Positions 45,673-54,696 of a stretch of 64,000 nt of DNA are shown one piece after another. Numbering within the stretch: position 1 is the stretch's first letter; each line of letters begins with the position of its first letter. Source of the stretch: Neptunicella sp048268085 (lineage in GTDB: Bacteria; Pseudomonadota; Gammaproteobacteria; Enterobacterales; Alteromonadaceae); assembly GCF_048268085.1 (NCBI RefSeq), contig NZ_JBLWWF010000024.1:4330-68329 (forward strand), in the 5' to 3' direction. Below the pieces are notes generated by a model, which did not search any database, was not told where the DNA came from, and saw only the letters and a list, made by a program, of their open reading frames with translations. The position numbers were made by a program, and so were the translations under genes.

Positions 45673-45990
45673 ATGAAAAAGCCGTTACTTAAACATCACA
45701 AAGCACTGTTTGTCATGCTGATATTAGTTTGTGCTTATCTGTTTTTTGACACTCCCGTAGGCAAACCCGGGCAAATGTATGCTGCCGTGATCAGCACCAA
45801 TAACAGCACGTCTCCTCCCACCACCACTTTTGCGCTGCAAAATGGTATAGAAGTCACTTTTGATAATGTCCAATTTAAGCAAGGACAGAAAATTAAATTG
45901 TGGGTCAAGCAAACCCGCTTTTCACGCCAACGTACTTTTTCACTCACCCCTGAATTTTCTGTTTACACAAAAGCTAAAGAGTCGTTTTAG
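45673..45990 (+). CDS. small membrane-anchored or exported protein of unknown function
   Basis: I do not recognise this 105-residue protein. It has a basic N-terminus followed by one hydrophobic segment (about residues 12-27, LFVMLILVCAYLFF), then a Ser/Thr/Pro-rich linker (STNNSTSPPTTT) and a short beta-rich, basic domain (FALQNGIEVTFDNVQFKQGQ, then KIKLWVKQTRF). It probably sits in the periplasm as an anchored protein. The ATG is 40 bases from the divergent trmN6 start, so the frame is plausible as a real gene, although no family support is available. Confidence 0.6.
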   Translation: MKKPLLKHHKALFVMLILVCAYLFFDTPVGKPGQMYAAVISTNNSTSPPTTTFALQNGIEVTFDNVQFKQGQKIKLWVKQTRFSRQRTFSLTPEFSVYTKAKESF

Positions 45991-46011
45991 TAGAAGTCTT
46001 GATCGTCGCAA

Positions 46012-46025
46012 TGTATCCGGTTACA
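46012..46025. promoter_or_regulatory. LacI-type operator, copy 1
   Basis: TGTATCCGGTTACA is a 14-base palindrome around the central CG with one mismatched pair. Together with the copy at 46256 it fits the general form of LacI/GalR family operators such as TGTAACCGGTTACA. Confidence 0.6.
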
Positions 46026-46255
46026 AAAAAAATCCATTTATTCAACTCATCCGGGCAATAAATGCGAACAACATCCTTGTAAATTTTTTGTTAAAATAAC
46101 TGGTAATTTATTAGCCAATAATTTACATTCCTTTGTTACTGGTACATAAATCAAACATTTCGAAGACAAAGACAGACACGTTAAATACGTTCTTTCTACC
46201 TATTTATTCCTGAATATCGCTTAATTTTGTCATTCAGATTTAATAGGAAAACAAA

Positions 46256-46269
46256 TGTAACCGGTAACA
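46256..46269. promoter_or_regulatory. LacI-type operator, copy 2
   Basis: TGTAACCGGTAACA is a 14-base palindrome around CCGG with one mismatched pair. It lies 93 bases before the TonB receptor ATG and 244 bases from copy 1. No LacI-family gene is present in the window, so the regulator would act in trans. Confidence 0.65.
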
Positions 46270-46361
46270 TTAAAACCATCCAACATGAGCTGATGGCTTA
46301 ACAAAGGGTGGATACAATGCAAAGGGCATTCCGGGACAGAACAATACGAGGACAACAATTT

Positions 46362-49300
46362 ATGCTGAAAAAGACAGGTTTAAATACCCGAATAAAAGCC
46401 ACGGCTTTCGCCGTAGGCTGTGCATTACTCAGCCCAATCGGTGTAGCACAAGATGTTACCCCAGATGAAACCGAAGACTTATTGAATAATAATAATAATG
46501 CAGTCGAGAAAACCGGTGATTCGGTGGAAGTAATTGAAGTCAAAGGGATACGTGGCTCGCAAGCCGCCGCCATTGATTTAAAAAGAGAGTTTTCCAATAT
46601 TGTTGACTCCATTGTCGCTGAAGATATAGGTAAGTTGCCGGATGCGACCATTGCCGATTCATTGTCCCGAATTTCCGGTGTACAAGTACAGCGGGAAGCC
46701 AACGAAGCCACCTCACTAAATATTCGCGGTATGCCTCAGGTGCTAACCACATTAAATGGTGAACAATTTCTTAGCCCTTGGACCATTACCGATGTCGGTG
46801 CCAATTACGGTGACATTCCTGCCAGTATGATTACTGGTGTGGATGTATATAAATCCATCAGCGCTAAGGCCTTGTCTGGCGGTATTTCCGGTCTGGTCGA
46901 TTTAAAAACCGCTAAACCGCTGTATCTAAAAGATGGCTGGACAGGCAATATTCGCCTAGAAGGTTCACAGGGTGATATGACCGATGAGAAGGTCAATAGT
47001 GATGGCACTATATCGCCTCGTATCGATCACAATATTAATGTATTTATTGGCTATAACCATGACAATAAATTTGGTTTTACCGCCGGTTTGTTCGACTCAG
47101 AATCCAATGCTGCCAATTATCAGATTTGGGATGATAACCGATTAGCTTTCCTCGATTCTCAAGGTGGTTTACCAAGCGACCCACTTGACTTAGATAACGA
47201 TGGCGATTTGGTCAATGACTGGTATTTGGTACCAGCTAACTTTGGTGTACGTAGCAACTTTATGGAGAGAAAGCGTAAAGGTGGTGCATTCAGTATCCAA
47301 GCTAAGTTATCCGATAACTTTACTATCAGCGGTGATGTGTTTTATACCAAAATGGATCAATATGATCGTGGCGTTAATATCAACTTTAATGCTGCATCCA
47401 GCATTGATTCGGTTTCAGTCAATAATGGCCCACAAGAACCGGAAAACTTATATAACGTCCTCGTTAAAGAAGGCACGATTGTCGGTGAAGGTAGCGATAT
47501 AAGTTATGTAGATGATAATGGCAATACCCAGACCAAAAGCTTACACACCTTGCAAGTGGCACATATAAATTCGCGAGAATTCCTAACCACATCGAGTTCC
47601 AATATTAATCACACAGCGGCATTAAACACCAATGTCCAGTTGGATTATTCCAACCATGACAATCTCGAAGCATCAATACGTTATGTATATGCCCATGCCG
47701 AGAAACAATATCGCACTGCCAACTTGCAACAAGGTACCCCCGCTTGGTTATGGGTAGATGAAGATGGTATTAATGGGCGCGATCCGTTCACTGTTTATGA
47801 TGTCACCATTGATTATCGTGGTGATGTGCCTACCTTTGCCTACGATCCGATTGCTAATGATCTTTCCTCGGCGGGTAAATTAAGAAAATATCAGGCGGCT
47901 GGTGATGGTACCGATACCGATGCCGATCTAGATGTACTGCGTGCTGATGCGACTTATTTTCTCGATTCTGATTCATTTGTACAATCGATGAACTTTGGCC
48001 TACGCCGTGGTGTTCGCAAAGCAGATCACACCAAGTTCTTCTACGCTATGCCAACTGGGCGTTACTCTGTTTATGATGACGCAACCGTTCCCGTAGACAA
48101 ACGCTATAAATTACTTCCCGGTAATGAAGTGTGGCAAAAATACCCCGAATGGCGTGACTTCTACTATGAAAAAGAAGAGGCCGGATTACGTAATTCCGGT
48201 GATTATCTGGACAATGGTTTTACTCCTCGTGACACCTCGATATTTACTGACTTTGGTCCGATAAAAGGTTTCGAAAATGGCGTATCATCATTGGACCCAA
48301 ACAGTTGGGATAGTCCGCTGGAATTCTTAAATACACTCTACCCCGGCACAAAAACTATTGAAGATCCCGGTTTTACTTATGCGGTAAAAGAAACTTCTAC
48401 ATCCGCTTTCTTTCAGGCTAATTTTGCCGATGATAACAAGTTCTTCGGGATCCCGATTGAAGGTGATATAGGGGTGCGGGTGGTTAAAACAGAGCGTGAA
48501 ATTACCAAAGCAGTGATCCCGGCAGTACTGGATCGAAATAATTCGGTGGGCTCAGGTTCACAACCTTGGCAAAAAATTCCCTTTGTTTCTACCACAGAAA
48601 CGATTGATACCTCATTCACTGATGTATTGCCGTCACTTAACCTCAATTTTTTCCCGACCGATGACGTGATATTGCGTTTAGGTGCATCGAAAAATATGAC
48701 CCGTAACAATCTGGAAAACCTCGGTTCCAGCCTTGTACTCTGGTATCAGCAATGTACCAAAACGGGCTCAGACGGATTACCCGTCAAAGTTCGTGACGGT
48801 AGCGGTCAATTGCGCGATGCCCAAGTAGGTTGTGCCGGTGGTGGTGATGATCGTGGTAATCCGAATATGAAACCTTGGCGCGCCACGGTGTATAACAGTT
48901 CCGCCGAATGGTACTTCGCTGAAAACTCAATTTTAGGTGTTGGCGTATTCCTGATCGATGTTGAAACAGCAGTAGCACAATATCAAGAGCAGCGTAACTT
49001 TGCCGATGCTGATGGCATTAATCGTGGACGTATGGTCAATGTGTGGACCACCGGTAATGTGGGTGCTTCGGATCTGACCGGTTTCGAGATTGGTTACAAA
49101 CAACCCTTCACTTTCTTCGAAAATCCATTCCTTAGCTCATTAGGTTTTGAGTTTAACTACACCTACTCCGACAGTGAATCACCGGATTTAGATGTCGAAG
49201 GTAATGCCTTACCGCTACCTTCAAACTCCAAACATCAGTCCAATACTATTTTATGGTACGACAAAGATGGCCTGAATATGCGGATTGCCTATAACTGGCG

Positions 49301-49553
49301 AAGTGAAGAATATATCGGTCGAGTCGGACTTAATACCAATGGTGTACCGCTCAATTTAGGTAATTGGGCAGAACCTACCGGTTATCTGGATGCACAGATT
49401 AATTATTGGGTTAACGATCATCTCAGCTTTTCATTAAGTGGCACTAATTTGACCTCGCAAGATCGGAAAAGTTATGGCCAATACGAAGACCAATTTCAAT
49501 CACTATGGGTACAGGAAAGACGCTACACCTTGGGCATATCGCTGAGCTTGTAA
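46362..49553 (+). CDS. TonB-dependent receptor, carbohydrate type
   Basis: This 1063-residue outer-membrane receptor has a signal peptide (MLKKTGLNTRIKATAFAVGC, cleavage near GVAQ), a short N-terminal TonB-box region (VEVIEVKGIRGSQ), and a plug with the pattern of the marine carbohydrate-receptor type: EDIGKLPDATIADSLSRISG, VQVQREANEATSLNIRGM and GVDVYKSISAKALSGG. A 22-strand barrel follows and ends RRYTLGISLSL. The ATG at 46362 directly opens the signal peptide and has GAGGA 11 bases upstream; a longer GTG frame adds an unlikely leader. It lies 56 bases before the GH5 gene and would import its oligosaccharide products. Confidence 0.88.
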   Translation: MLKKTGLNTRIKATAFAVGCALLSPIGVAQDVTPDETEDLLNNNNNAVEKTGDSVEVIEVKGIRGSQAAAIDLKREFSNIVDSIVAEDIGKLPDATIADSLSRISGVQVQREANEATSLNIRGMPQVLTTLNGEQFLSPWTITDVGANYGDIPASMITGVDVYKSISAKALSGGISGLVDLKTAKPLYLKDGWTGNIRLEGSQGDMTDEKVNSDGTISPRIDHNINVFIGYNHDNKFGFTAGLFDSESNAANYQIWDDNRLAFLDSQGGLPSDPLDLDNDGDLVNDWYLVPANFGVRSNFMERKRKGGAFSIQAKLSDNFTISGDVFYTKMDQYDRGVNINFNAASSIDSVSVNNGPQEPENLYNVLVKEGTIVGEGSDISYVDDNGNTQTKSLHTLQVAHINSREFLTTSSSNINHTAALNTNVQLDYSNHDNLEASIRYVYAHAEKQYRTANLQQGTPAWLWVDEDGINGRDPFTVYDVTIDYRGDVPTFAYDPIANDLSSAGKLRKYQAAGDGTDTDADLDVLRADATYFLDSDSFVQSMNFGLRRGVRKADHTKFFYAMPTGRYSVYDDATVPVDKRYKLLPGNEVWQKYPEWRDFYYEKEEAGLRNSGDYLDNGFTPRDTSIFTDFGPIKGFENGVSSLDPNSWDSPLEFLNTLYPGTKTIEDPGFTYAVKETSTSAFFQANFADDNKFFGIPIEGDIGVRVVKTEREITKAVIPAVLDRNNSVGSGSQPWQKIPFVSTTETIDTSFTDVLPSLNLNFFPTDDVILRLGASKNMTRNNLENLGSSLVLWYQQCTKTGSDGLPVKVRDGSGQLRDAQVGCAGGGDDRGNPNMKPWRATVYNSSAEWYFAENSILGVGVFLIDVETAVAQYQEQRNFADADGINRGRMVNVWTTGNVGASDLTGFEIGYKQPFTFFENPFLSSLGFEFNYTYSDSESPDLDVEGNALPLPSNSKHQSNTILWYDKDGLNMRIAYNWRSEEYIGRVGLNTNGVPLNLGNWAEPTGYLDAQINYWVNDHLSFSLSGTNLTSQDRKSYGQYEDQFQSLWVQERRYTLGISLSL

Positions 49554-49609
49554 TCGTCTCTTAACCCTTTTTAAACGTGCGCTACCAATAGTCGTACAGT
49601 GAGATTTAT

Positions 49610-52600
49610 ATGAAAAAATTGAATAAATGGAGTTCAACAATGACACTACGTTTAGGTTATCTGCCCATCATTTTGGCCACTATGTTAGTCCAGGGCTGTG
49701 GTGGCGATTTACTGGATAAAAACGCGGATATTGACACTTTAGTGCCCGATCCTCCCGTCGAGTTACCGAATAGACCTTCACCGCCGGAAGATGCATTAGT
49801 CATCACCACCAGCAGCAATGAAATTTACGATGCTTCAACTGATCCAATTCTGTTACGGGGTATTAACTTACAGTATGGCGATAATCCGGATATTCGACTG
49901 GCCGGGATTGCGGCGATAAAAGAAACCGGCTCTAACGTGGTCCGGTTACAACTAAGAGCTAACACCACGGCCGAACAACTTCGCGCAGCACTGGATGAAA
50001 TCGTCGCCCAAGGCATGATAGCTATGCCTATGCTTTGGGAAGGCGAAGGTGAAATCACCTGTACCGAAAGCAATGAGTTTATCAATAAATACACCCAAGA
50101 ATTATGGTTTGATAAATGGATTGATGTGCTGGTGGAAGCCAAATACCAGCCCTATTTAATGATTAATATTGCCAACGAATGGGGCCCAACCGGTATCTGG
50201 GATGCCAACAGTGTGGGCTATTCAGAATATATCGATACTTATAAATCGATCATCCGCGAATTTCGTGAAATCGGTTTTAAAGTCCCTTTAGTGATTGATG
50301 CTCCCGGCTGTGGCCAAGATTACAATGCGTTCTTAGCTGACCGTGGGCTTGAATTGCAAGCTGCCGACACAGAATCAAATATTGTGCTGTCAGTACATGC
50401 TTATCATGCCCAATGGAATTCCAGCAATAAAATTGTTGCCGCTACCGATGCCATGTCGAAAACCGGTGTGCCTTTTATTGTGGGTGAATTTGGTGGCTCT
50501 ATGGCATTTGGCCCCGCATCCATTGATCACACCGATTTGATCAATAAAGGCGTTGGTGATCAGGCCATGGTATTAAGCTTCCCGTGGACAGGTGAGTCAG
50601 ATAAAGCCGCATATCAATATGAACTGGCTGAAGCCCTTGACTTACAAGGCTCTAATGTCAGTGCCGATGTATATATTCCGGCTCGTTATGTGGAAAATGC
50701 CAAACTCGGCGTACAAATGTATTTGCGCGATGGTGGCGATCATTACGCCAGTTTAGGTTTCCTACAAGCTAACGATACCGATTTAAAAGGTAATGCCTGG
50801 ACCAATCTTAGTTTTGCCATTCAAAGTACCGCTGATTTAGCCGGTTATGTAGAAGACGGCTTTAATTTAGGTGACGTGAAAAAAATTGGCTTTGAAGTAT
50901 CTGCTAATGGTAAACCTACTAATATCGAAGGAGACATTAAGTTTGATAATATCAAGATAGAGGCCGGCGGTGCAGTACCTGCTATGTATCAAGCTGATTT
51001 TATTGGCGAAACCCAAGGTTGGGGCAAAGACTGGACTGCTGGTACCGTTGTCTCATCCGATGCTGACAATTTAATTATCACCCAAGACTGGTCTGCCAGC
51101 GATCAATTTGCTGTTTTTGTGGGTGGTGCCAATACCGGTATCGATACCAGCCAGCCGTTAACTATTAAATTAAAAATGTTCGTACCTGAAGAGTATGCCA
51201 GTGAAACGGATTTGTATTTCAAAGTGTACGTTAACCATGGTGACTCATGGGCATGGGGACAAACCAATGACGCCAGTATAGATGATGTCACCCCCGGTGA
51301 ATGGACTGAGGTGGTATTCGACAATGTTGATTGGAGTACCTTTGGGGCATTACAAAAATTTGGTATCCAGTTTGGCGGCGTCAGTGCCGGTAAATCAGAA
51401 CCGATATTAATCGATTCCATTACAGTCACTGGCCCAGACTCTGGTGAAAATGCAGGCAGCCCTCCTACCTACTATGCCAAATTTGATGCTGATGCAGAAA
51501 ATTGGGGCCAATATTGGGGCGGAACCAGCACCGTAACGGCCGATGCAGCTGGCTCATTGGTAATTACCCCTGACTGGATATCCGAAGGTAAAGTAGGTTT
51601 TGGTATTGCCGGTAGCCTGACCAATATTAATCCCTCGGTACCGGTCAGTTTAAAAGCCAAAGTCTTTATTCCTGCCTCTTATGCGGATGAGAGTGGACTT
51701 TACTTCAAGTTTTTTGTCCAAGATCAGGGCTGGAGTTGGTTTGCCGCCCAAGACTTAACTATCGCTGATTTTACTCCTGGTCAATGGACTGAAGTGACGG
51801 TCGATAATGTAGATTTATCCTCCCAAGTTGCTCCTTTCCAACGCTTTGGGGTTGAAATGGGTGGTGTGGTCATGACTGAAAACACCGATCCCATTCTGAT
51901 TGACTATGTGGCCGTACTAGCCGATGGAGAATCTATCGATGCTGGCGGTGTGATGGGATTAGTCACGGATTACGAGCAAGACTTTATTGGTGAACTAGGT
52001 GGCTGGGAACGGGATCCATGGGAAGATACCACCGGTGCTATCTCGGTCGACGGTTCTAATCTGGTACTCAGCCAACAATGGGCGACTAAAGATCAATTAG
52101 GCTTATATGTGAATGGCGGCACAGCCAGTTTAGATACCAGCACACCGGTTACCATCAGTGCTCGAGTCTTTGTGCCAGCCTCTTATTCGGATGCCACCGA
52201 CTTATTCTTCCGTTTTTACGTACAACACGGTGATGACTGGTCAGGCTGGGATACCACCGAAGATAAAACTCTGGCTGACTTTACCTTAGGTGACTGGACA
52301 GTCATCACCTTTGAAGATGTAGATTTCAGCATGGTACAAACCCTGCAACGCTTGGGGATGCAAGTCGGTGGTGTGGGTAACAATAAGAACGATCCTATTT
52401 TGGTTGATTACGTCAAGGTTGAAAAAGTGGGATTGGTACCTCTGGAACTGGAAACCCTGTTTAACATGGGATTCAATGATCCGGCTGATGTAGATGCTTG
52501 GGCATTAGACTATGCAGAGGGCGGCTTTAATGCTGAAGTACTCAGCGAGGCAAAAAATCATGCTTATGGCGTGGTACCCTTCGGCTGGATTGCTTGGTCA

Positions 52601-52744
52601 TGGAAAGGCAATGGCGGTGATGCCGTGGTGCTGGATATGTCTACCTCTGAAGATAGTGTTGAACTGACCACTAGAGGAAACGAGATCATCAATGGCCCGA
52701 ACGGGATTAAATCCTCTTCAGAGCCAGCAGGGTTTGGCCAATAA
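49610..52744 (+). CDS. GH5-type glycoside hydrolase lipoprotein with modules inserted in the barrel
   Basis: This 1044-residue lipoprotein (lipid Cys30 in LVQGCGG) has a cellulase/mannanase-like GH5 barrel. The first part covers about residues 75-310: ILLRGINLQYG, the acid/base Glu190 in NIANEWGP, VIDAPGCGQD, SVHAYHAQW and the nucleophile Glu293 in IVGEFGG. The barrel does not end there. After four tandem beta-sandwich, carbohydrate-binding-like modules (about 317-453, 458-610, 620-770 and 785-940), the last helix and strand appear at 965-1030 (NAEVLSEAKNHAYG, FGWIAWSWKGNGG, then GNEIINGPNGI). The segments resemble endo-mannanases of the GH5_8 kind; the substrate is therefore probably beta-mannan. 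It follows a TonB receptor gene and a strong terminator ends the operon. Confidence 0.82.
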   Translation: MKKLNKWSSTMTLRLGYLPIILATMLVQGCGGDLLDKNADIDTLVPDPPVELPNRPSPPEDALVITTSSNEIYDASTDPILLRGINLQYGDNPDIRLAGIAAIKETGSNVVRLQLRANTTAEQLRAALDEIVAQGMIAMPMLWEGEGEITCTESNEFINKYTQELWFDKWIDVLVEAKYQPYLMINIANEWGPTGIWDANSVGYSEYIDTYKSIIREFREIGFKVPLVIDAPGCGQDYNAFLADRGLELQAADTESNIVLSVHAYHAQWNSSNKIVAATDAMSKTGVPFIVGEFGGSMAFGPASIDHTDLINKGVGDQAMVLSFPWTGESDKAAYQYELAEALDLQGSNVSADVYIPARYVENAKLGVQMYLRDGGDHYASLGFLQANDTDLKGNAWTNLSFAIQSTADLAGYVEDGFNLGDVKKIGFEVSANGKPTNIEGDIKFDNIKIEAGGAVPAMYQADFIGETQGWGKDWTAGTVVSSDADNLIITQDWSASDQFAVFVGGANTGIDTSQPLTIKLKMFVPEEYASETDLYFKVYVNHGDSWAWGQTNDASIDDVTPGEWTEVVFDNVDWSTFGALQKFGIQFGGVSAGKSEPILIDSITVTGPDSGENAGSPPTYYAKFDADAENWGQYWGGTSTVTADAAGSLVITPDWISEGKVGFGIAGSLTNINPSVPVSLKAKVFIPASYADESGLYFKFFVQDQGWSWFAAQDLTIADFTPGQWTEVTVDNVDLSSQVAPFQRFGVEMGGVVMTENTDPILIDYVAVLADGESIDAGGVMGLVTDYEQDFIGELGGWERDPWEDTTGAISVDGSNLVLSQQWATKDQLGLYVNGGTASLDTSTPVTISARVFVPASYSDATDLFFRFYVQHGDDWSGWDTTEDKTLADFTLGDWTVITFEDVDFSMVQTLQRLGMQVGGVGNNKNDPILVDYVKVEKVGLVPLELETLFNMGFNDPADVDAWALDYAEGGFNAEVLSEAKNHAYGVVPFGWIAWSWKGNGGDAVVLDMSTSEDSVELTTRGNEIINGPNGIKSSSEPAGFGQ

Positions 52745-52765
52745 TTGACCATATAAAACAAATAC

Positions 52766-52792
52766 AAGCCGGGTCACTCACCCGGCTTTTTT
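52766..52792 (+). terminator. rho-independent terminator of the TonB receptor-GH5 operon
   Basis: AAGCCGGGT (52766-52774) and ACCCGGCTT (52780-52788) form a 9-base stem with loop CACTC, followed by a run of T. It begins 22 bases after the GH5 stop. Confidence 0.95.
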
Positions 52793-52886
52793 ATTGTGAT
52801 GAAAAGAAATGACCCGATAGCCGGGTTTGGTATAGGATTACCCGGTATTATTTTTCGCCTTCTCTTTAGCCATTTACAGGTAAACC

Positions 52887-53882
52887 ATGTCACTGATTGA
52901 TTTTTCCGAAATTACCACCGCCCTTCAACGCATTCAACCCTACGCCAGCCAAACGCCGATTTTTCAGTCCCGCATGCTCAATAGCTGGTTGGGGCATGAA
53001 GTGTACTTTAAAGCAGAATGCTTACAGCGCAGTGGGGCATTCAAGTTTCGTGGCGCAATCAATACGTTGGCATGGTTGCAAGAGCAGGGAAAGTTACCTA
53101 AAAAAGTGGTGGCGAACAGTTCAGGTAACCATGCTCAGGCAATCGCACTGGCGGCTAATTTATTTAACATAGACGCACAAATATTTGCGGCTCAGAATGT
53201 TTCAGCGGTCAAAGCGGCAGCGACCGAATACTATGGGGCCGAACTGACGCTTTGTGCAACCCGTGCGTTGGCCGATCAGCAAGTTAAACAGGCAGCCGAG
53301 CAGCAAGACATATATTGGATCCCGCCGTTTGACCATCCACAGGTTATCGCAGGACAAGGTACCGTTGCCGTTGAAGCCTTACGACAAGTTGAAGGGATCA
53401 ATGGTATCTTCGCTCCTTGTGGTGGTGGTGGCTTATTATCGGGTACATTGATCGCTACGCGGGAATTGGCACCCCAAGCGGAAGTAATTGGCGTGGAGCC
53501 GTTAGCTGGCAACGATGCGATGCAATCGTTACAAAACGGTAAGATATTCCGTTTTGACCAATCCCCGCAAACGTTAGCTGACGGTGCCGCGACATTAGCC
53601 ATCAGCGAGTTAACCTTTGAACATTTACAACAACTTGATGATTTTTATACCGTCGAGGAAGCACAAATCGCCTACTGGACCCAATGGCTACAGCATTTAC
53701 TCAAACTGCATGTAGAACCCACTAGTGCCATGTGCATGGCCGCTGTTGTGGCATGGCTTCAGCAACAGTCCTCACCACAAAAAGTCATGGTGGTCCTGTC
53801 TGGCGGTAATATTGATCAGCAAAAAATGCAGGCGCTGTGGCAACAGGATTATCTGCAACAAATGCCAATAATTGTGGATTAA
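52887..53882 (+). CDS. PLP-dependent serine/threonine dehydratase-like enzyme
   Basis: This 331-residue fold-type II PLP enzyme resembles threonine/serine dehydratases and racemases. The PLP lysine is Lys53 (RSGAFKFRGAIN), with SSGNHAQAIA as the carboxylate loop and PCGGGGLLSG as the phosphate-binding loop. There is no C-terminal ACT-like regulatory domain, so it is the catabolic or short biosynthetic type; a serine racemase or a 3-hydroxyaspartate dehydratase is also possible. A strong terminator separates it from the GH5 operon, so it is probably an independent gene. Confidence 0.85.
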   Translation: MSLIDFSEITTALQRIQPYASQTPIFQSRMLNSWLGHEVYFKAECLQRSGAFKFRGAINTLAWLQEQGKLPKKVVANSSGNHAQAIALAANLFNIDAQIFAAQNVSAVKAAATEYYGAELTLCATRALADQQVKQAAEQQDIYWIPPFDHPQVIAGQGTVAVEALRQVEGINGIFAPCGGGGLLSGTLIATRELAPQAEVIGVEPLAGNDAMQSLQNGKIFRFDQSPQTLADGAATLAISELTFEHLQQLDDFYTVEEAQIAYWTQWLQHLLKLHVEPTSAMCMAAVVAWLQQQSSPQKVMVVLSGGNIDQQKMQALWQQDYLQQMPIIVD

Positions 53883-53940
53883 TCAGGATACTGGTGGCTT
53901 CAATTAATCGCATTGAAGCCATGAACGCGTGATCAAACAA

Positions 53941-54696
53941 TTAACCAATCAGTTCATCCAGCTTATGCCGGTTACTTCGAGATAACGTTAGTTGCTCACC
54001 GTTTTTCAGGATCACCGTATAATCGCCTTTTTCGTTCGGCCTTAACTCACTGACAAAAGAGCGTCTGACAATAGATGAACGATGAATTCGAATGAAATGC
54101 TGCGGATCCAGCTGGCTTTCCAGTGTCGTTAAGGTTTCACGATGTAAAATAGTTTTGCCTTCATGCAGATGAATTTCAGCATAGTTACCCGCTCCAACAA
54201 TATAATCCACATCACAGACATCAATTAAGCGGATACGCCCCGGATCTTTAACCACCAGTCGGGATTTAAAACGGCAACTTTGCTCTTCCATCATATGTTG
54301 AACAATTTCGCCTACCTGCTGGTAGTTCACCGTATTAACTTCATTCAATTTGGATCTGGCTTTATTCAACGCAGTGTAAAAGCGTTCATCATCGTAGGGT
54401 TTTAACAGATAATCGATGGCATTAAACTCAAATGCAGTAATGGCATATTGATCATAGGCAGTCACAAAAACAATCACACATTGGTCAGCAATTTTTTGTG
54501 CCAGTTCGATACCGGTCTGGCCGGGCATCTGTATATCCAGAAAGACAATATCAGGCTGATGCTGATTAAACACTTCCAATGCCTGATTGCCATCACTGGC
54601 TTCCAGTACCAAACCAATATCTTGCTGTTGTTTTAATAATAATAAAATGGTTTGCCGTGCCAAGGCTTCATCATCGACGACCATCACTTTAATCAT
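53941..54696 (-). CDS. LytTR family response regulator
   Basis: This 251-residue protein has a receiver domain (VMVVDDEALARQTI, phosphorylatable aspartate in DIVFLDIQMPG, conserved lysine in YLLKPYDDERF) and a C-terminal LytTR DNA-binding domain (RLIDVCDVDYIVGAGNYAEI, then HFIRIHRSSIV and GDYTVILKNGEQLTLSRS). I choose the ATG at 54696 with GGAG upstream, which overlaps the histidine kinase gene by 8 bases, so the two are translationally coupled. It probably regulates the divergent TonB receptor gene. Confidence 0.9.
   Translation of the reverse strand: MIKVMVVDDEALARQTILLLLKQQQDIGLVLEASDGNQALEVFNQHQPDIVFLDIQMPGQTGIELAQKIADQCVIVFVTAYDQYAITAFEFNAIDYLLKPYDDERFYTALNKARSKLNEVNTVNYQQVGEIVQHMMEEQSCRFKSRLVVKDPGRIRLIDVCDVDYIVGAGNYAEIHLHEGKTILHRETLTTLESQLDPQHFIRIHRSSIVRRSFVSELRPNEKGDYTVILKNGEQLTLSRSNRHKLDELIG

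Larger units (their letters stand above)
45991..46361 (+). promoter_or_regulatory. regulatory region of the TonB receptor-GH5 operon
   Basis: This 371-base gap holds no credible gene. It contains two LacI-type palindromes (46012-46025 and 46256-46269) and a third, shortened copy (TGTTACTGGTACA, 46134-46146). The 5' leader downstream of the second palindrome is about 90 bases long and A-rich. Confidence 0.55.

Noticed and set aside
46298..46711. 137-codon minus-strand open frame at the start of the TonB receptor gene
   Set aside because: It is antisense to the signal peptide and plug of the receptor and shows no ribosome binding site or family motif.
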